The notes: generated by a model from the letters alone, not told the origin. A stretch of 40,157 nucleotides of DNA from Oribacterium sp. WCC10 (GCF_900113415.1 NZ_FOPH01000023.1:1-40157); one strand, 5' to 3'. Counted from the stretch's first letter, positions 32,450 to 40,157 are shown. A program made the numbers and translations.

Positions 32450-35020
32450 TTACAACAATCCCTTTTCACAAAGCTCGTCTGCGAATCTTACGGTTGTCAT
32501 GGCGTCGCGACCGTAACAGTCGGCGCCGATTTTGTCAGCGTAATCCTGAGTCATGACAGCCCCGCCCACTGCGATCTTGCAGTCGGGCTTTTTTTCGTGC
32601 AGTTGTTTTATGGTTTCCTCCATATTGACGACGGTAGTGGTCATGAGAGCGGAAAGACCAACGAGCTTTACATCCTGCGAAACAGCAGTGTCCACGATGG
32701 TCTCCGGCGGAACATCCTTTCCGAGATCAATGACATCGTAGCCGTAGTTTTCAAGAAGCACTTTCACGATATTCTTTCCGATGTCATGAATGTCGCCCTT
32801 AACGGTGGCCAGAATCACTTTTCCTTTAATTTCCTGTTGTGAGCCTTCCATGGACTCCTTTACAACTGCGAAAGCTTTTTTTGCCGCATCCGCAGCCATG
32901 AGAAGCTGAGGAAGGAAAACAGTGCCTTTTTCAAATCCCTGGCCAACGATATCAAGTGCCGGAACGAGATCGCTGTTTATGATATCGAGAGCATCTCTTG
33001 ATTTCAGGGCTTCTCTGGTGGCTTCCGCAGCAGGATTTGCCATGCCGCGTTCGATGGCTTCCATAAGCTTTGAGTGATATCCCTGAGCACTGCTTCCGGA
33101 AGATGAAGTATCCTTCGCAGAAGCTGAATTTCCGGTTGCGTCAGAACCTCCGAAAGAGCCTGAACCATTACCCTTGCCTAGGGGACGGCCGGATGACACA
33201 AGGTCTCCGGCTGAAATGCCAAGTGCATCAAGAACTCTTGCGCGGCAGTTATCAACCGCCTCCGAAATCCGCTTTTCGGGAGTTTTATAATCATGATAAG
33301 CCCCGATGAAACTCTGGAAATTCTCGTCCTGATTGGTGAGAGCGCAGAAACTCCTGTATGCCTGCATCATCGCCTGATTGTTCGGATTGATGATGGCACA
33401 GGAAAGACCGTTCTGCAGTGCCATGGCGAAGAAATAGGAGTTTACAAGCTCACGTGCAGGCAGACCGAAACTGATATTGGAGACTCCGAGAATGGAGTTT
33501 CCGCCGAGCTCATCCCTGATACGTCTTACGGTCTCAAGAGTTACGAGCGCGCTGTTCGGATCGCTTGATATGGTCATGCAAAGTCCGTCAATGACTACAT
33601 CTTCCTTAGGAATGCCGTAGGACATAGCGGTATCGTAAATCTTTTTCGCAATGGCGATACGACCGTCGGCAGTCTCGGGAATTCCTCCTTCATCGAGAGC
33701 AAGACCGACGATAACGCCTCCGTATTTCTTCACAAGCGGAAATACGCTGTGCATTACCTCTTCTTTGCCGTTTACGGAATTGATAAGAGCCTTTCCGTTA
33801 TAATGTCTGAGTGCCAACTCCATGGCCTTAGGGTCAGAGGTGTCTATCTGAAGCGGGAGTGCAAGCACGCTCTGAAGTCTTGTGATGACTTCGTCGATCA
33901 TTTCAACTTCGTCGATCTCCGGTGAGCCTACGTTGACATCAAGTACATCTGCACCGGCATCTTCCTGCTGTAAGCCCTGGTCAATGATATAGTCGATGTC
34001 GTGTTCTACAAGAGCCTGCTTGAAACGCTTCTTACCTGTCGGATTGATGCGTTCTCCGATGATGACCGGTCGGTTACCATTTCCGATTTCAACCACCTGA
34101 GAGAAAGAAGAGATAACGGTTCGTGATGGCGCCTTTTTAGGAATGAAAGGAAGAGCGGTAACGGCTTCGATTTCCTTTTTAATGTATTCAGGAGTAGTTC
34201 CGCAGCAACCGCCAAGTCCCGCAGCTCCGAGGCCTGCTATGGTTTTCATGTATCCTGCAAATGCTTCCGCGTCCACATCATAGAAGGTTTTGCCATCCTC
34301 GCATTTCGGGAGGCCGGCATTTGGATTTACAAGCACCGGAACATGAGATGCGTTAACCAGTCGTTCAACTATCGGAATCATCTGTTCAGGACCGAGAGAA
34401 CAGTTGGTGCCCAAAGCATTGACACCGAGAGCTTCAAACATGGAAACCATGGATTCCGGAGTACCGCCGGTCAGCATTTTTCCTGAAGCATCAAATACAC
34501 ATGTGAGAAGTACCGGAAGATCACAGTTTTCCTTCGCTGCAAGGACAGCGGCCTTTGCCTCATAGGTGTCGTTCATGGTTTCGATGAGCACAAGGTCGGC
34601 TCCTTCTCTTGCACCGATGCGGACAACTTCGGAGAAGATATCAACAGCATCGTCAAATGAAAGATCCCCCATAGGCTTAAGAAGCTTACCTGTGGGTCCG
34701 ATATCAAGAGCAATGTAGGAATCATCTTCACGACCGGAACGCCTGCGGGCTTCCTTCGCAAGATGTACGGCAGAAGAGACGATCTCATCGAGATTATCAG
34801 GATACTTAAGGCGGTTGGCACCGAAGGTGTTAGTGTTGAAAATGTGGGAGCCGGCGCGGAGATAACCGAGGTGAAGATCGATGATCTCTTCAGGATGTGA
34901 GAGGTTCCAGGTCTCCGGTAGTTCCCCGGGCTGAAGGCCCTTTTCCTGAAGGATAGAGCCGGTTCCTCCGTCAAAAAATATCCATTCTTTTCCAAGACGG
35001 TCTAATATATTTTTTCGCAT
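32450..35020 (-). CDS. metH: cobalamin-dependent methionine synthase, without activation domain
   Basis: MetH transfers the methyl group of methyl-THF to homocysteine through methylcobalamin. The start at 35020 (AAAGGAGA upstream) gives MRKNILDRLGKEWIFFDGGT and 856 residues. The domains in order are: homocysteine-binding (1-310, zinc cysteines in GTNCSLGP and GGCCGTTP), pterin-binding (about 335-600, VIIGERINPTGKKRFKQAL, LDVNVGSPEID) and B12-binding (about 655-850, cap helices, then GDIHDIGKNIVKVLLENYGY with the cobalt-ligand His in DIHDIG). A Ser/Gly-rich linker at about 625-655 replaces the ordinary junction. The C-terminal activation domain of E. coli-type MetH is absent; the gene immediately upstream encodes it separately. 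Confidence 0.95.
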   Translation of the reverse strand: MRKNILDRLGKEWIFFDGGTGSILQEKGLQPGELPETWNLSHPEEIIDLHLGYLRAGSHIFNTNTFGANRLKYPDNLDEIVSSAVHLAKEARRRSGREDDSYIALDIGPTGKLLKPMGDLSFDDAVDIFSEVVRIGAREGADLVLIETMNDTYEAKAAVLAAKENCDLPVLLTCVFDASGKMLTGGTPESMVSMFEALGVNALGTNCSLGPEQMIPIVERLVNASHVPVLVNPNAGLPKCEDGKTFYDVDAEAFAGYMKTIAGLGAAGLGGCCGTTPEYIKKEIEAVTALPFIPKKAPSRTVISSFSQVVEIGNGNRPVIIGERINPTGKKRFKQALVEHDIDYIIDQGLQQEDAGADVLDVNVGSPEIDEVEMIDEVITRLQSVLALPLQIDTSDPKAMELALRHYNGKALINSVNGKEEVMHSVFPLVKKYGGVIVGLALDEGGIPETADGRIAIAKKIYDTAMSYGIPKEDVVIDGLCMTISSDPNSALVTLETVRRIRDELGGNSILGVSNISFGLPARELVNSYFFAMALQNGLSCAIINPNNQAMMQAYRSFCALTNQDENFQSFIGAYHDYKTPEKRISEAVDNCRARVLDALGISAGDLVSSGRPLGKGNGSGSFGGSDATGNSASAKDTSSSGSSAQGYHSKLMEAIERGMANPAAEATREALKSRDALDIINSDLVPALDIVGQGFEKGTVFLPQLLMAADAAKKAFAVVKESMEGSQQEIKGKVILATVKGDIHDIGKNIVKVLLENYGYDVIDLGKDVPPETIVDTAVSQDVKLVGLSALMTTTVVNMEETIKQLHEKKPDCKIAVGGAVMTQDYADKIGADCYGRDAMTTVRFADELCEKGLL

Positions 35021-35111
35021 TAGTGTAAGTCTCCTTTGAGAATTGAGCATCCTTGGGATACTGCTTTATGTGAAATATGATTGTCAGAGTGAATGAAAAA
35101 CAGAAAAGCCG

Positions 35112-35918
35112 TCATACCATTCTGTATAAGCAGTCCTTTGCTTTGCGGCAGTCATGGCATGAGTGGGAGCCGGTCAGGTTTTTTCCTCTTTCGGTGTGGC
35201 GATCTTCCGAAGCATCTTGTGCGAGATTACAGTATTTTCTGCTTATCATTTCGTTTCCGGTAGCACCTTTTGCTGATAGCCCTGTGGCTTCCATTGGATT
35301 GATGGTTTTGGCAAGATAGTCAGATTCCGGAAGGGCAGAAGACTTTGCGCATCCGATAAAAGCTGTGATCGACTTGCTCGGCACCATGAGAAGAGTGTCT
35401 GTGAGACTTATTCCACACCACTTCTGCATGTCGAGAATTCTGGCAAAGTCGGATTGCAGTGCCAGTGGCAGATCACCATATCCCGGAGAGTACCTTGGGC
35501 GAAGCCTGTACCCGGATTTATCCTCGGCATTCCGGATTTTTTCAACCTCGCTGTCTGCATAGGCTTCAATCATTGCGGCGCCTGCAGCCTGATATATGGC
35601 GGCGTCCATGATGCTTTCAACTTCTCCGCGCTTTATGAGATGATCAATGCCAATGCCTACGGTAGCCGCAAACATATAAGCGTAATCGCATCCGGAAAGA
35701 TTCTTATATAGATTTTTTGAGTGTATGGAAAGACCTGCTATCTCCGTGACGTCAGGTTCCTTCGCTGCTACGGAAAACTTACGGTAAAAGCATCTTGGCG
35801 AAGAAGATTTTTGCATTTTATTCACGCATACATTTATTCTTTCATCGATTTCCGGAGTAGGAGTGATGTTTCTGTAACCGAGAAAACGGTAAATTTCTTT
35901 AGGGTTAATATCTATCAT
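35112..35918 (-). CDS. stand-alone methionine synthase activation-domain protein
   Basis: This 268-residue protein resembles the SAM-binding reactivation domain of MetH and would help return oxidised cob(II)alamin to the methylated form. RLRPRYSPGYGDLPLALQ near residue 135 is the domain's hallmark, with GISLTDTLLMVPSKSITAFIG after it. The C-terminus ends HSCHDCRKAKDCLYR, a CxxCx5C-type cluster often seen in these separate proteins. It lies 91 bp ahead of metH on the same strand, matching the missing domain of that protein. I see no strong ribosome site before the ATG at 35918. Confidence 0.9.
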   Translation of the reverse strand: MIDINPKEIYRFLGYRNITPTPEIDERINVCVNKMQKSSSPRCFYRKFSVAAKEPDVTEIAGLSIHSKNLYKNLSGCDYAYMFAATVGIGIDHLIKRGEVESIMDAAIYQAAGAAMIEAYADSEVEKIRNAEDKSGYRLRPRYSPGYGDLPLALQSDFARILDMQKWCGISLTDTLLMVPSKSITAFIGCAKSSALPESDYLAKTINPMEATGLSAKGATGNEMISRKYCNLAQDASEDRHTERGKNLTGSHSCHDCRKAKDCLYRMV

Positions 35919-35971
35919 GTAATTGAATTGGTTGGTGCAGGTGAATCATAGCATCTAAAGAAAGTTATGGC

Positions 35972-36036
35972 GTAAGTGTCAAAAGTATCAAACCATCGTG
36001 CAAGCACTTGCCTTGATACTTTTGACACTTACATCA
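35972..36036. repeat. perfect 20-bp inverted repeat carrying the repeat-family motif
   Basis: GTAAGTGTCAAAAGTATCAA (35972-35991) is exactly complementary to 36013-36032, with a 21-base loop. Each arm carries the ACTTTTGACACT motif of the dispersed repeats. The loop and right arm from CGTGCAAGCAC match a second segment at 37498-37535. A further GTAAGTGTCAAAA lies at about 36114-36126. There is no T-run next to the stem. Confidence 0.9.
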
Positions 36037-36076
36037 AGTAATATAGTTCAGATGTATGAGACCGGAATTATACACT

Positions 36077-36107
36077 AAAAGTGCCGTTTACCGGCTGGCA
36101 ACGGCAC
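36077..36107 (-). terminator. terminator downstream of metF
   Basis: GTGCCGTT (36081-36088) pairs perfectly with AACGGCAC (36100-36107) around an 11-base loop. Read on the minus strand the hairpin is followed by TTTTAG. It lies about 150 bp past metF and just before the activation-domain gene, so that gene probably has another promoter or depends on read-through. Confidence 0.65.
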
Positions 36108-36258
36108 ATATGCAGTAAGTGTCAAAATGCGATAACAAATAATTCTGTATGGATCTCTCCACGAAAACACCGGTCTATTGCATGTTTCTTAGAGAGGGCC
36201 GGTGTAATATGGCAGGTTTCTGAGAAAATCTGCTGTGGGTCATGTATAACGGGTTTTA

Positions 36259-37122
36259 TCAGACCTTTAATATCTCCGACAGATTCTTCTGTATAGCTTC
36301 AGCTATATCAGGCTTATTCATCGAATAAACATGAATGTGCTTTACATCATTTGCGATGAGGTCGATGATCTGCTCGGTTGCGTAAATGATGCCCGCCTGT
36401 TTCATAGCCTCCGGATGGTCGCCAAACTTATCAACGATCTCTCTGAAGCGTGTTGGAACAGAAGTTCCTGACAGAGCGACTGAGCGACCAAGCTGCTTTG
36501 CATTGGTGATAGGCATAATACCTGCCAGTACCGGCACACGAATGTCATTCTCCCGAAGCCTGTAGAGGAAATTGAAGAACTCAGCATTGTCGAAAAACAT
36601 CTGAGTTGTAAGGAAATCAACTCCGGCATCCACCTTGATCTTGAGATTTTTAATGTCTTCATCCTTATGGGCGCACTCAACATGACCTTCCGGATAGCAG
36701 GCACCGCCGATACAGAAATCGCCGTGCGCTTTGATATCAGCTATAAGTTCAGATGCATAGTGGTAGTCATGGTGAGGAGTTCCGTCCTTTGGAATATCTC
36801 CGCGAAGCGCCATGATATTTTCAAATCCGTTTTCCTTAAACTTTGTAAGCATGTTGTGGACGTGCTCTTTGGTTGAAGATACACATGTCAGGTGAGGAAG
36901 AACCTCAACACCATGCTTATCCCTGATGTTTTTTGCGATATTCAGTGTGAACTCTGAGGTGCCGCCGCCGGCACCGTATGTAACCGACATGAAGCTTGGC
37001 TTAAGGGCTGCAACGTCTTCGGTTGCCTGCTGAACCGAGTCAAAATTCTCGATTTTTTTAGGTGGGAATACCTCAAAGGATAATGTTGTTTTTCCGCTGT
37101 TCAGAATGTCGATGATTTTCAT
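36259..37122 (-). CDS. metF: 5,10-methylenetetrahydrofolate reductase (MetF)
   Basis: MetF reduces methylene-THF to methyl-THF, the methyl donor for MetH. The 287-residue flavoprotein shows the family opening LSFEVFPPKK, the segments SVTYGAGGG, LPHLTCVS, ALRGDIPKDG and GGACYPEGH, then VDFLTTQMFFDN and LAGIMPITNAKQL. The length is normal. GAGAGGAAA precedes the ATG. A small GGGG/CCCC hairpin (about 37141-37154) and a large palindrome lie in its leader region. Confidence 0.95.
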   Translation of the reverse strand: MKIIDILNSGKTTLSFEVFPPKKIENFDSVQQATEDVAALKPSFMSVTYGAGGGTSEFTLNIAKNIRDKHGVEVLPHLTCVSSTKEHVHNMLTKFKENGFENIMALRGDIPKDGTPHHDYHYASELIADIKAHGDFCIGGACYPEGHVECAHKDEDIKNLKIKVDAGVDFLTTQMFFDNAEFFNFLYRLRENDIRVPVLAGIMPITNAKQLGRSVALSGTSVPTRFREIVDKFGDHPEAMKQAGIIYATEQIIDLIANDVKHIHVYSMNKPDIAEAIQKNLSEILKV

Positions 37123-37242
37123 AATTTCCTCTCAATTAATTGGGGACATAACCCCATTTAAGATAACTACATTCTATTAAACCATACAGTTGTATAAATT
37201 CATAATATATTAAATTTAGCGGGAGATATAGGTTTGATTTAT

Positions 37243-37472
37243 TACAAAAAGAGCCGGTGGGCATCCATCAAAAACGTAAAGCAGAGTCGTAAAAAATCAT
37301 AACAGAACCCCTTAGATAAATTTAAAATTTTTCCCTGGCACCTTCGCCAATGTCGGAGTTTTCATCAGGAAAACTCAGGCGATTGGCGAGGGCTTAATTT
37401 ATCTTAGGGGTTCTGTTGTAGATTTTTCCGACGAAGCGTCCCGTTTTTTATGGATGCCCACCGGCTTTTGTA
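37243..37472. repeat. 230-bp nested near-palindrome flanked by TA (possible MITE)
   Basis: From outside inward: AGCCGGTGGGCATCCAT (37252-37268) pairs perfectly with 37450-37466. AAAAACG (37270-37276) pairs with 37442-37448. ACAGAACCCC and AGATAAATT (about 37301-37325) pair with 37393-37414 with one mismatch. TCGCCAAT (37344-37351) pairs with 37382-37389. A terminal hairpin GAGTTTTC / GAAAACTC (37356-37363 / 37369-37376) caps it. Both ends are TA-CAAAA...TTTTG-TA. No ORF lies inside. Only one copy is in the window. Confidence 0.9.
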
Positions 37473-37497
37473 TATTGAAATGAAAGTCTCAAATCAA

Positions 37498-37535
37498 CGT
37501 GCAGGCACCTGATCTGGTGCTTTTCCCTTACATCA
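37498..37535 (+). repeat. second copy of the CGTGCA-type repeat segment
   Basis: CGTGCAGGCACCTG at 37498 is followed by CTGGTGCTTTTCCCTTACAT, matching the segment at 35997-36036 (CGTGCAAGCACTTG then TTGATACTTTTGACACTTAC) with several changes. It lies just past the folC stop codon. Confidence 0.55.
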
Positions 37536-37576
37536 CATAATAGCGCTTCAGCAATTGAAAATTCTGTCGTATCAGG

Positions 37577-38905
37577 CTATTTATTATCTGCCTGAATTGT
37601 TGTCATGAGACGTGAAACCTCCGCCACCTGATATAGGGAACCGAAACATATGACCGGCACTCCGATTTCTTTGGCATGTGCCAATGCTTTCGTCACCGCG
37701 TCAGTCACCGAAGCCGCAGTTTCAACAGAACCTTCAAAGTATGAGGCCACCTCTTTCTTTAGCGTCTCGGCATCAAGTCCCCGGGCGGCATAGGGAAGCT
37801 CAGTGATGAAGCTTTCGGCGAAAGGAGTGATGAGCTTTAGCATCTCATGATAGTCTTTATCCTTCATGACGCCCATAACGAAACAGATCTTTTGGTCAGG
37901 AAGAAAGGCATTTATTGAATCAACCAGAGCCTCTACACCATCCGGATTGTGGGCACCGTCGATGATGAGGACAGGATCCTCTGAAAGAAGTTCGAAGCGC
38001 CCCGGCCACTTTGATTTAGCGAGACCTATGTGCACAGCTTCATCAGATACCGGAATGCCGCGAAGATTCAGACAGGAGATGATATCAAGGACAGCTGAGA
38101 CATTACCAAGCTGATAAGCTCCAAGCAGAGGAAGACGAAGATCCTTGAAATCTCTGTAGTCAAAGCATTGTCCTTTTAGTGAACGTGAGTGAAGCTTAAG
38201 TTCCGCCGGGGAGGTAATGACTAGCTTCGCCGGGGTTGATTCTTTGTCACATAAATCTGCCTTTTTGTGATTAACGGTATTGAATGTTTCTGTAATTACA
38301 TCTATCACCGACTCTGTTTGATCCAGCACCACAAGATCAGCCCCTGGTTTAATGATACCTGCCTTTTCAGAAGCGATTTTCTCAAAAGTGTCCCCAAGAA
38401 CCTCAGTATGGTCAAGACCAATGCTCATTATGGCGGCAACTATCGGCGAAGGAATGACATTGGTGGCATCAAGCCTGCCGCCCATTCCGACTTCAAGTAC
38501 CACAAGATCACAGTTATTCTCCTTGAACCAGGAGAGAGCCATTGCGGTTATGAGTTCGAAGTCTGTGGGTTCTTCCTTAAGTTTAAGTGCGGCCTCACGG
38601 ACACGTGCAGCCATAAGACGCAGATCTTCGTCAGAGATATCGAGACCGTCCATGGAAATTCTTTCGTTGAAGGCATCCAGATGAGGAGATATATATAAGC
38701 CGGTTTTGAAACCGGCTTCTGTGAGAATGGAACGGAGCATAGAACATGTTGACCCTTTTCCGTTTGTTCCTGCGATATGTATAAATCTGAGTTTTTCCTG
38801 AGGGTCACCGAGAGCATGCATGAGATCCTTCATTCTTTCGAGACCTATCTTTGCATGCTTCCAGTCAGCACCGTGTAAGAGAGATATTGCTTCGTTCCAG
38901 TCCAT
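37577..38905 (-). CDS. folC: bifunctional folylpolyglutamate synthase / dihydrofolate synthase
   Basis: FolC adds glutamates to folates, trapping them in the cell. The 442-residue protein has the Mur-ligase-like P-loop HIAGTNGKGSTCSMLRSIL, SPHLDAFNERISMDG, LVVLEVGMGGRLDATNVI, SIGLDHTEVLGDT, EKAGIIKPG and DGAHNPDGVEAL, all in order. The length is usual. AAAGGCAG precedes the ATG. It follows folT by 48 bp and shares its riboswitch-controlled transcript. Confidence 0.96.
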   Translation of the reverse strand: MDWNEAISLLHGADWKHAKIGLERMKDLMHALGDPQEKLRFIHIAGTNGKGSTCSMLRSILTEAGFKTGLYISPHLDAFNERISMDGLDISDEDLRLMAARVREAALKLKEEPTDFELITAMALSWFKENNCDLVVLEVGMGGRLDATNVIPSPIVAAIMSIGLDHTEVLGDTFEKIASEKAGIIKPGADLVVLDQTESVIDVITETFNTVNHKKADLCDKESTPAKLVITSPAELKLHSRSLKGQCFDYRDFKDLRLPLLGAYQLGNVSAVLDIISCLNLRGIPVSDEAVHIGLAKSKWPGRFELLSEDPVLIIDGAHNPDGVEALVDSINAFLPDQKICFVMGVMKDKDYHEMLKLITPFAESFITELPYAARGLDAETLKKEVASYFEGSVETAASVTDAVTKALAHAKEIGVPVICFGSLYQVAEVSRLMTTIQADNK

Positions 38906-38953
38906 TAATTCTGCCTTTCGATGATTTTATATTTTTGTATTGATGCATATTTC

Positions 38954-39565
38954 TCAATTTGCCCCTACGATAACATTTCGTATATCAGCTCTTCCAAGGA
39001 TGCCCTGAAGAACGTATATGGTTATCATCTGAACAGGAGCGGTGACAGCAGCCTGCAATGCTCTGGTGCCGAGAAGTCCTGAGAAGCTTGAACCATAAAG
39101 AACAGAAATCCATAAAGTGTTCAGCAGCAGGCTGAAGAGGCACTGATTTACAAGGACTGCCGGAACAATGCGGAAGATCCTTGATATTGAAGCATTGGAA
39201 AACCAGAGAGATATCGGGCTCTTAAGTGATGAATCATCAGAAACATTTTTCTTTGTAAGTACGGACATCATTCCTGTGCCTTTATAAAGAGCGAAACCGA
39301 AGACAAGGCCCATGAGAACCTGAGTTAATGTAAATCCCGGAAAGTAGGAGCCTGTGGGAAATGCGATGGAACCTATGAAGTCTCCAAGACCTCCCACCAA
39401 TGCAGCAGCAACCGGTCCGTAGAAGATGGCTGCAATGACAAGGGCAGTAAAGCCGAAGCCGATGCGCACGTTCCACGCATTAAATGAACAAAATCTTGTC
39501 AGAACAACCTGAAGAGCGACAAGAACTGAAAGGGTTACGAGCATTCTCGTTGAGAACTTTTGCAT
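38954..39565 (-). CDS. folT: folate-specific ECF transporter S component (FolT)
   Basis: FolT is the membrane subunit that binds folate for an energy-coupling-factor importer; the shared ATPases and T component are elsewhere. The 203-residue protein is hydrophobic with about six spans. It carries VRIGFGFTALVIAAIFYGPV and GLGDFIGSIAFPTGSYFPGF, typical of folate S components, and an N-terminal short motif before LVALQVVLTRF. AAAGGAGG lies 7 bases before the ATG. The specificity call is supported by the THF riboswitch directly upstream and folC downstream. Confidence 0.92.
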   Translation of the reverse strand: MQKFSTRMLVTLSVLVALQVVLTRFCSFNAWNVRIGFGFTALVIAAIFYGPVAAALVGGLGDFIGSIAFPTGSYFPGFTLTQVLMGLVFGFALYKGTGMMSVLTKKNVSDDSSLKSPISLWFSNASISRIFRIVPAVLVNQCLFSLLLNTLWISVLYGSSFSGLLGTRALQAAVTAPVQMITIYVLQGILGRADIRNVIVGAN

Positions 39566-39572
39566 AATAAAA

Positions 39573-39603
39573 CCTCCTTTGCAGCCCCTGACTACAAAGA
39601 AGG
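39573..39603 (-). promoter_or_regulatory. helix sequestering the folT ribosome site
   Basis: On the minus strand CCTTCTTTGTAG (39603-39592) can pair with CTGCAAAGGAGG (39584-39573), 12 pairs including G-U pairs, covering the whole Shine-Dalgarno sequence. An upstream GTGAAGG next to riboswitch stem P1 could compete for the CACCTTC strand. This fits control of translation initiation by the adjoining riboswitch. Confidence 0.65.
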
Positions 39604-39628
39604 TGAAATCATCAAATCATCCTTCACT

Positions 39629-39810
39629 GCAGCGGGATGCGACAGTCGAACCGCACCGACATGATTGCGAATCATCTGATGATAATATCTCAGTCACAGA
39701 TTTGAGTTCGGAAAACCGAAGGTAAATCATGTGATAGCAATACGTTGGTTTCGTCCTCCCGACAAACTCCCCGTTCGGAAGGCACTATACGCTCGAGTGT
39801 CTACTCTGCT
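39629..39810 (-). promoter_or_regulatory. tetrahydrofolate (THF, folT-type) riboswitch with expanded arm
   Basis: Read on the minus strand the element starts GCAGAGTAG (39809-39801), matching the conserved GGAGAGUAG, and ends GCATCCCGCTGC (39640-39629), matching GCAUCCGCUCC. P1 pairs GCAG with CTGC, a co-varied GGAG/CUCC. P2 pairs GACACTCGA with TCGACTGTC, with one central mismatch. P3 pairs CCTTCCGA with TCGGGAGG around ACGGGGAGTTTG. The invariant ACGAA follows, and the GGTG region precedes the P2 3' strand. Between ACGAA and GGTG there are about 90 nt forming extra hairpins, such as ATGATT/AATCAT, where known examples have about 10 nt. Confidence 0.82.
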
Positions 39811-40002
39811 AAATAAATTGTGATGTTGTGAGACGTGTTCTGCAACAACGTGAAAAGATTAAAAACGTAAAAAATACAAGTGTTATTACAAAAACGAGAC
39901 TCACTGTTACGACTACAATGTATATCAAAACGTTGCAGTAGTAAAGTGGATATTTTTATAGCATTCTGATATCATATCAAGAGTTTGTTGGACATTATTT
40001 AT
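39811..40002. other. AT-rich upstream region of the folT operon
   Basis: This should hold the minus-strand promoter of the folT-folC operon, but I found no -35/-10 pair good enough to name. There is no credible ORF. Confidence 0.4.
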
Positions 40003-40152
40003 AATCAGTGAATGTCAAAAGTATTTGCCACTCACTGATTAGCGCCGGCGCACACATTCGTGTGCATAGAGCAGGAATCCTTACAGATTCCTTTGAAGCG
40101 CTCAAAGCCGCGTGGCTCCTTCGATTAAAAATCGAAGGCAGTTGTGCTGCTG
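40003..40152 (-). repeat. intergenic hairpin repeat, copy E (long form)
   Basis: Both termini match the short copies: TGTGCTGCTG at 40143-40152 and the AATCAGTGA / TCACTGATT hairpin (40003-40011 / 40032-40040). GCACAC / GTGTGC is at 40050-40055 / 40060-40065. Between the GTGTGC hairpin and the end there are about 75 extra bases with four further hairpins: GGAATC / GATTCC (40074 / 40086), TTTGA / TCAAA (40092 / 40102), GCC / GGC (40107 / 40114) and CCTTCGAT / ATCGAAGG (40118 / 40131). Confidence 0.85.
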
Positions 40153-40157
40153 AACAC

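Noticed and set aside
37123-37576. SAM-type riboswitch in the metF leader
   Set aside because: I see none of the conserved SAM-I core. The region's structure is explained by the long palindrome and a small GGGG/CCCC hairpin.
1-40157. tRNA or rRNA genes, prophage, insertion-sequence transposase
   Set aside because: I saw no cloverleaf-like sequence, no rRNA segments and no transposase or phage protein in the translated frames.

Overview
The window looks like the chromosome of an anaerobic, low-to-mid GC Firmicute of the Lachnospiraceae type (Butyrivibrio-like). Signs are the strong AGGAGG-type ribosome sites, occasional TTG/GTG starts, an ECF folate transporter under a tetrahydrofolate riboswitch, and corrin enzymes that resemble clostridial ones. 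The genus is inferred from gene style, not proven.

Layout. 1-2600 (minus strand) holds a sugar-type ABC solute-binding protein and an unknown secreted protein. 2997-27234 (plus strand) is a large adenosylcobalamin (vitamin B12) locus: cobJ, cobK, cobL (cbiE-cbiT fusion), a two-gene amino-acid-type ABC transporter, a cobB/cbiA-cobT fusion, cobU, a nitrilase-like protein, (minus-strand Nudix gene), cobS, a TraX-like membrane protein, a second shrunken CobU homologue, a TauE/SafE transporter, cobC, cbiB, sfsA, cobD, cobQ/cbiP, cobO and cobH/cbiC. 27366-32170 (plus) is an accessory block: a Lon-type AAA+ ATPase without protease domain, a membrane protein, an S51 peptidase, a Nif11-like small protein, a TetR regulator and an acidic-tailed protein. 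32450-39565 (minus) is a folate/one-carbon/methionine set: folT, folC, metF, a stand-alone MetH activation-domain gene and metH, with a THF riboswitch in front of folT.

How it fits together. The plus-strand locus supplies corrin-ring steps (CobJ, CobK, CobL, CobH), amidation (CobB, CobQ), adenosylation (CobO), the aminopropanol arm (CobD, CbiB) and lower-loop assembly (CobU, CobT, CobC, CobS). CbiL/CobI, CbiF/CobM, CbiG, CbiD and the cobalt chelatase are not in the window. The minus-strand set imports and polyglutamates folate, reduces methylene-THF and uses methylcobalamin in MetH, so producer and main consumer of B12 are neighbours.

Most unusual content: (1) a family of intergenic hairpin repeats that punctuates the B12 locus and recurs to the right end, including a 150-bp form with several extra hairpins; (2) a roughly 230-bp nested palindrome between folC and metF flanked by TA; (3) hydrophilic low-complexity inserts in nearly every corrin enzyme; (4) the CobB-CobT fusion; (5) two CobU homologues that each keep a different half of the family's signature; (6) an ABC transporter with permuted solute-binding lobes and an ATPase fused to an apparent GHKL-like domain; (7) a THF riboswitch with a greatly expanded arm; (8) no recognisable cobalamin riboswitch in front of the B12 genes.
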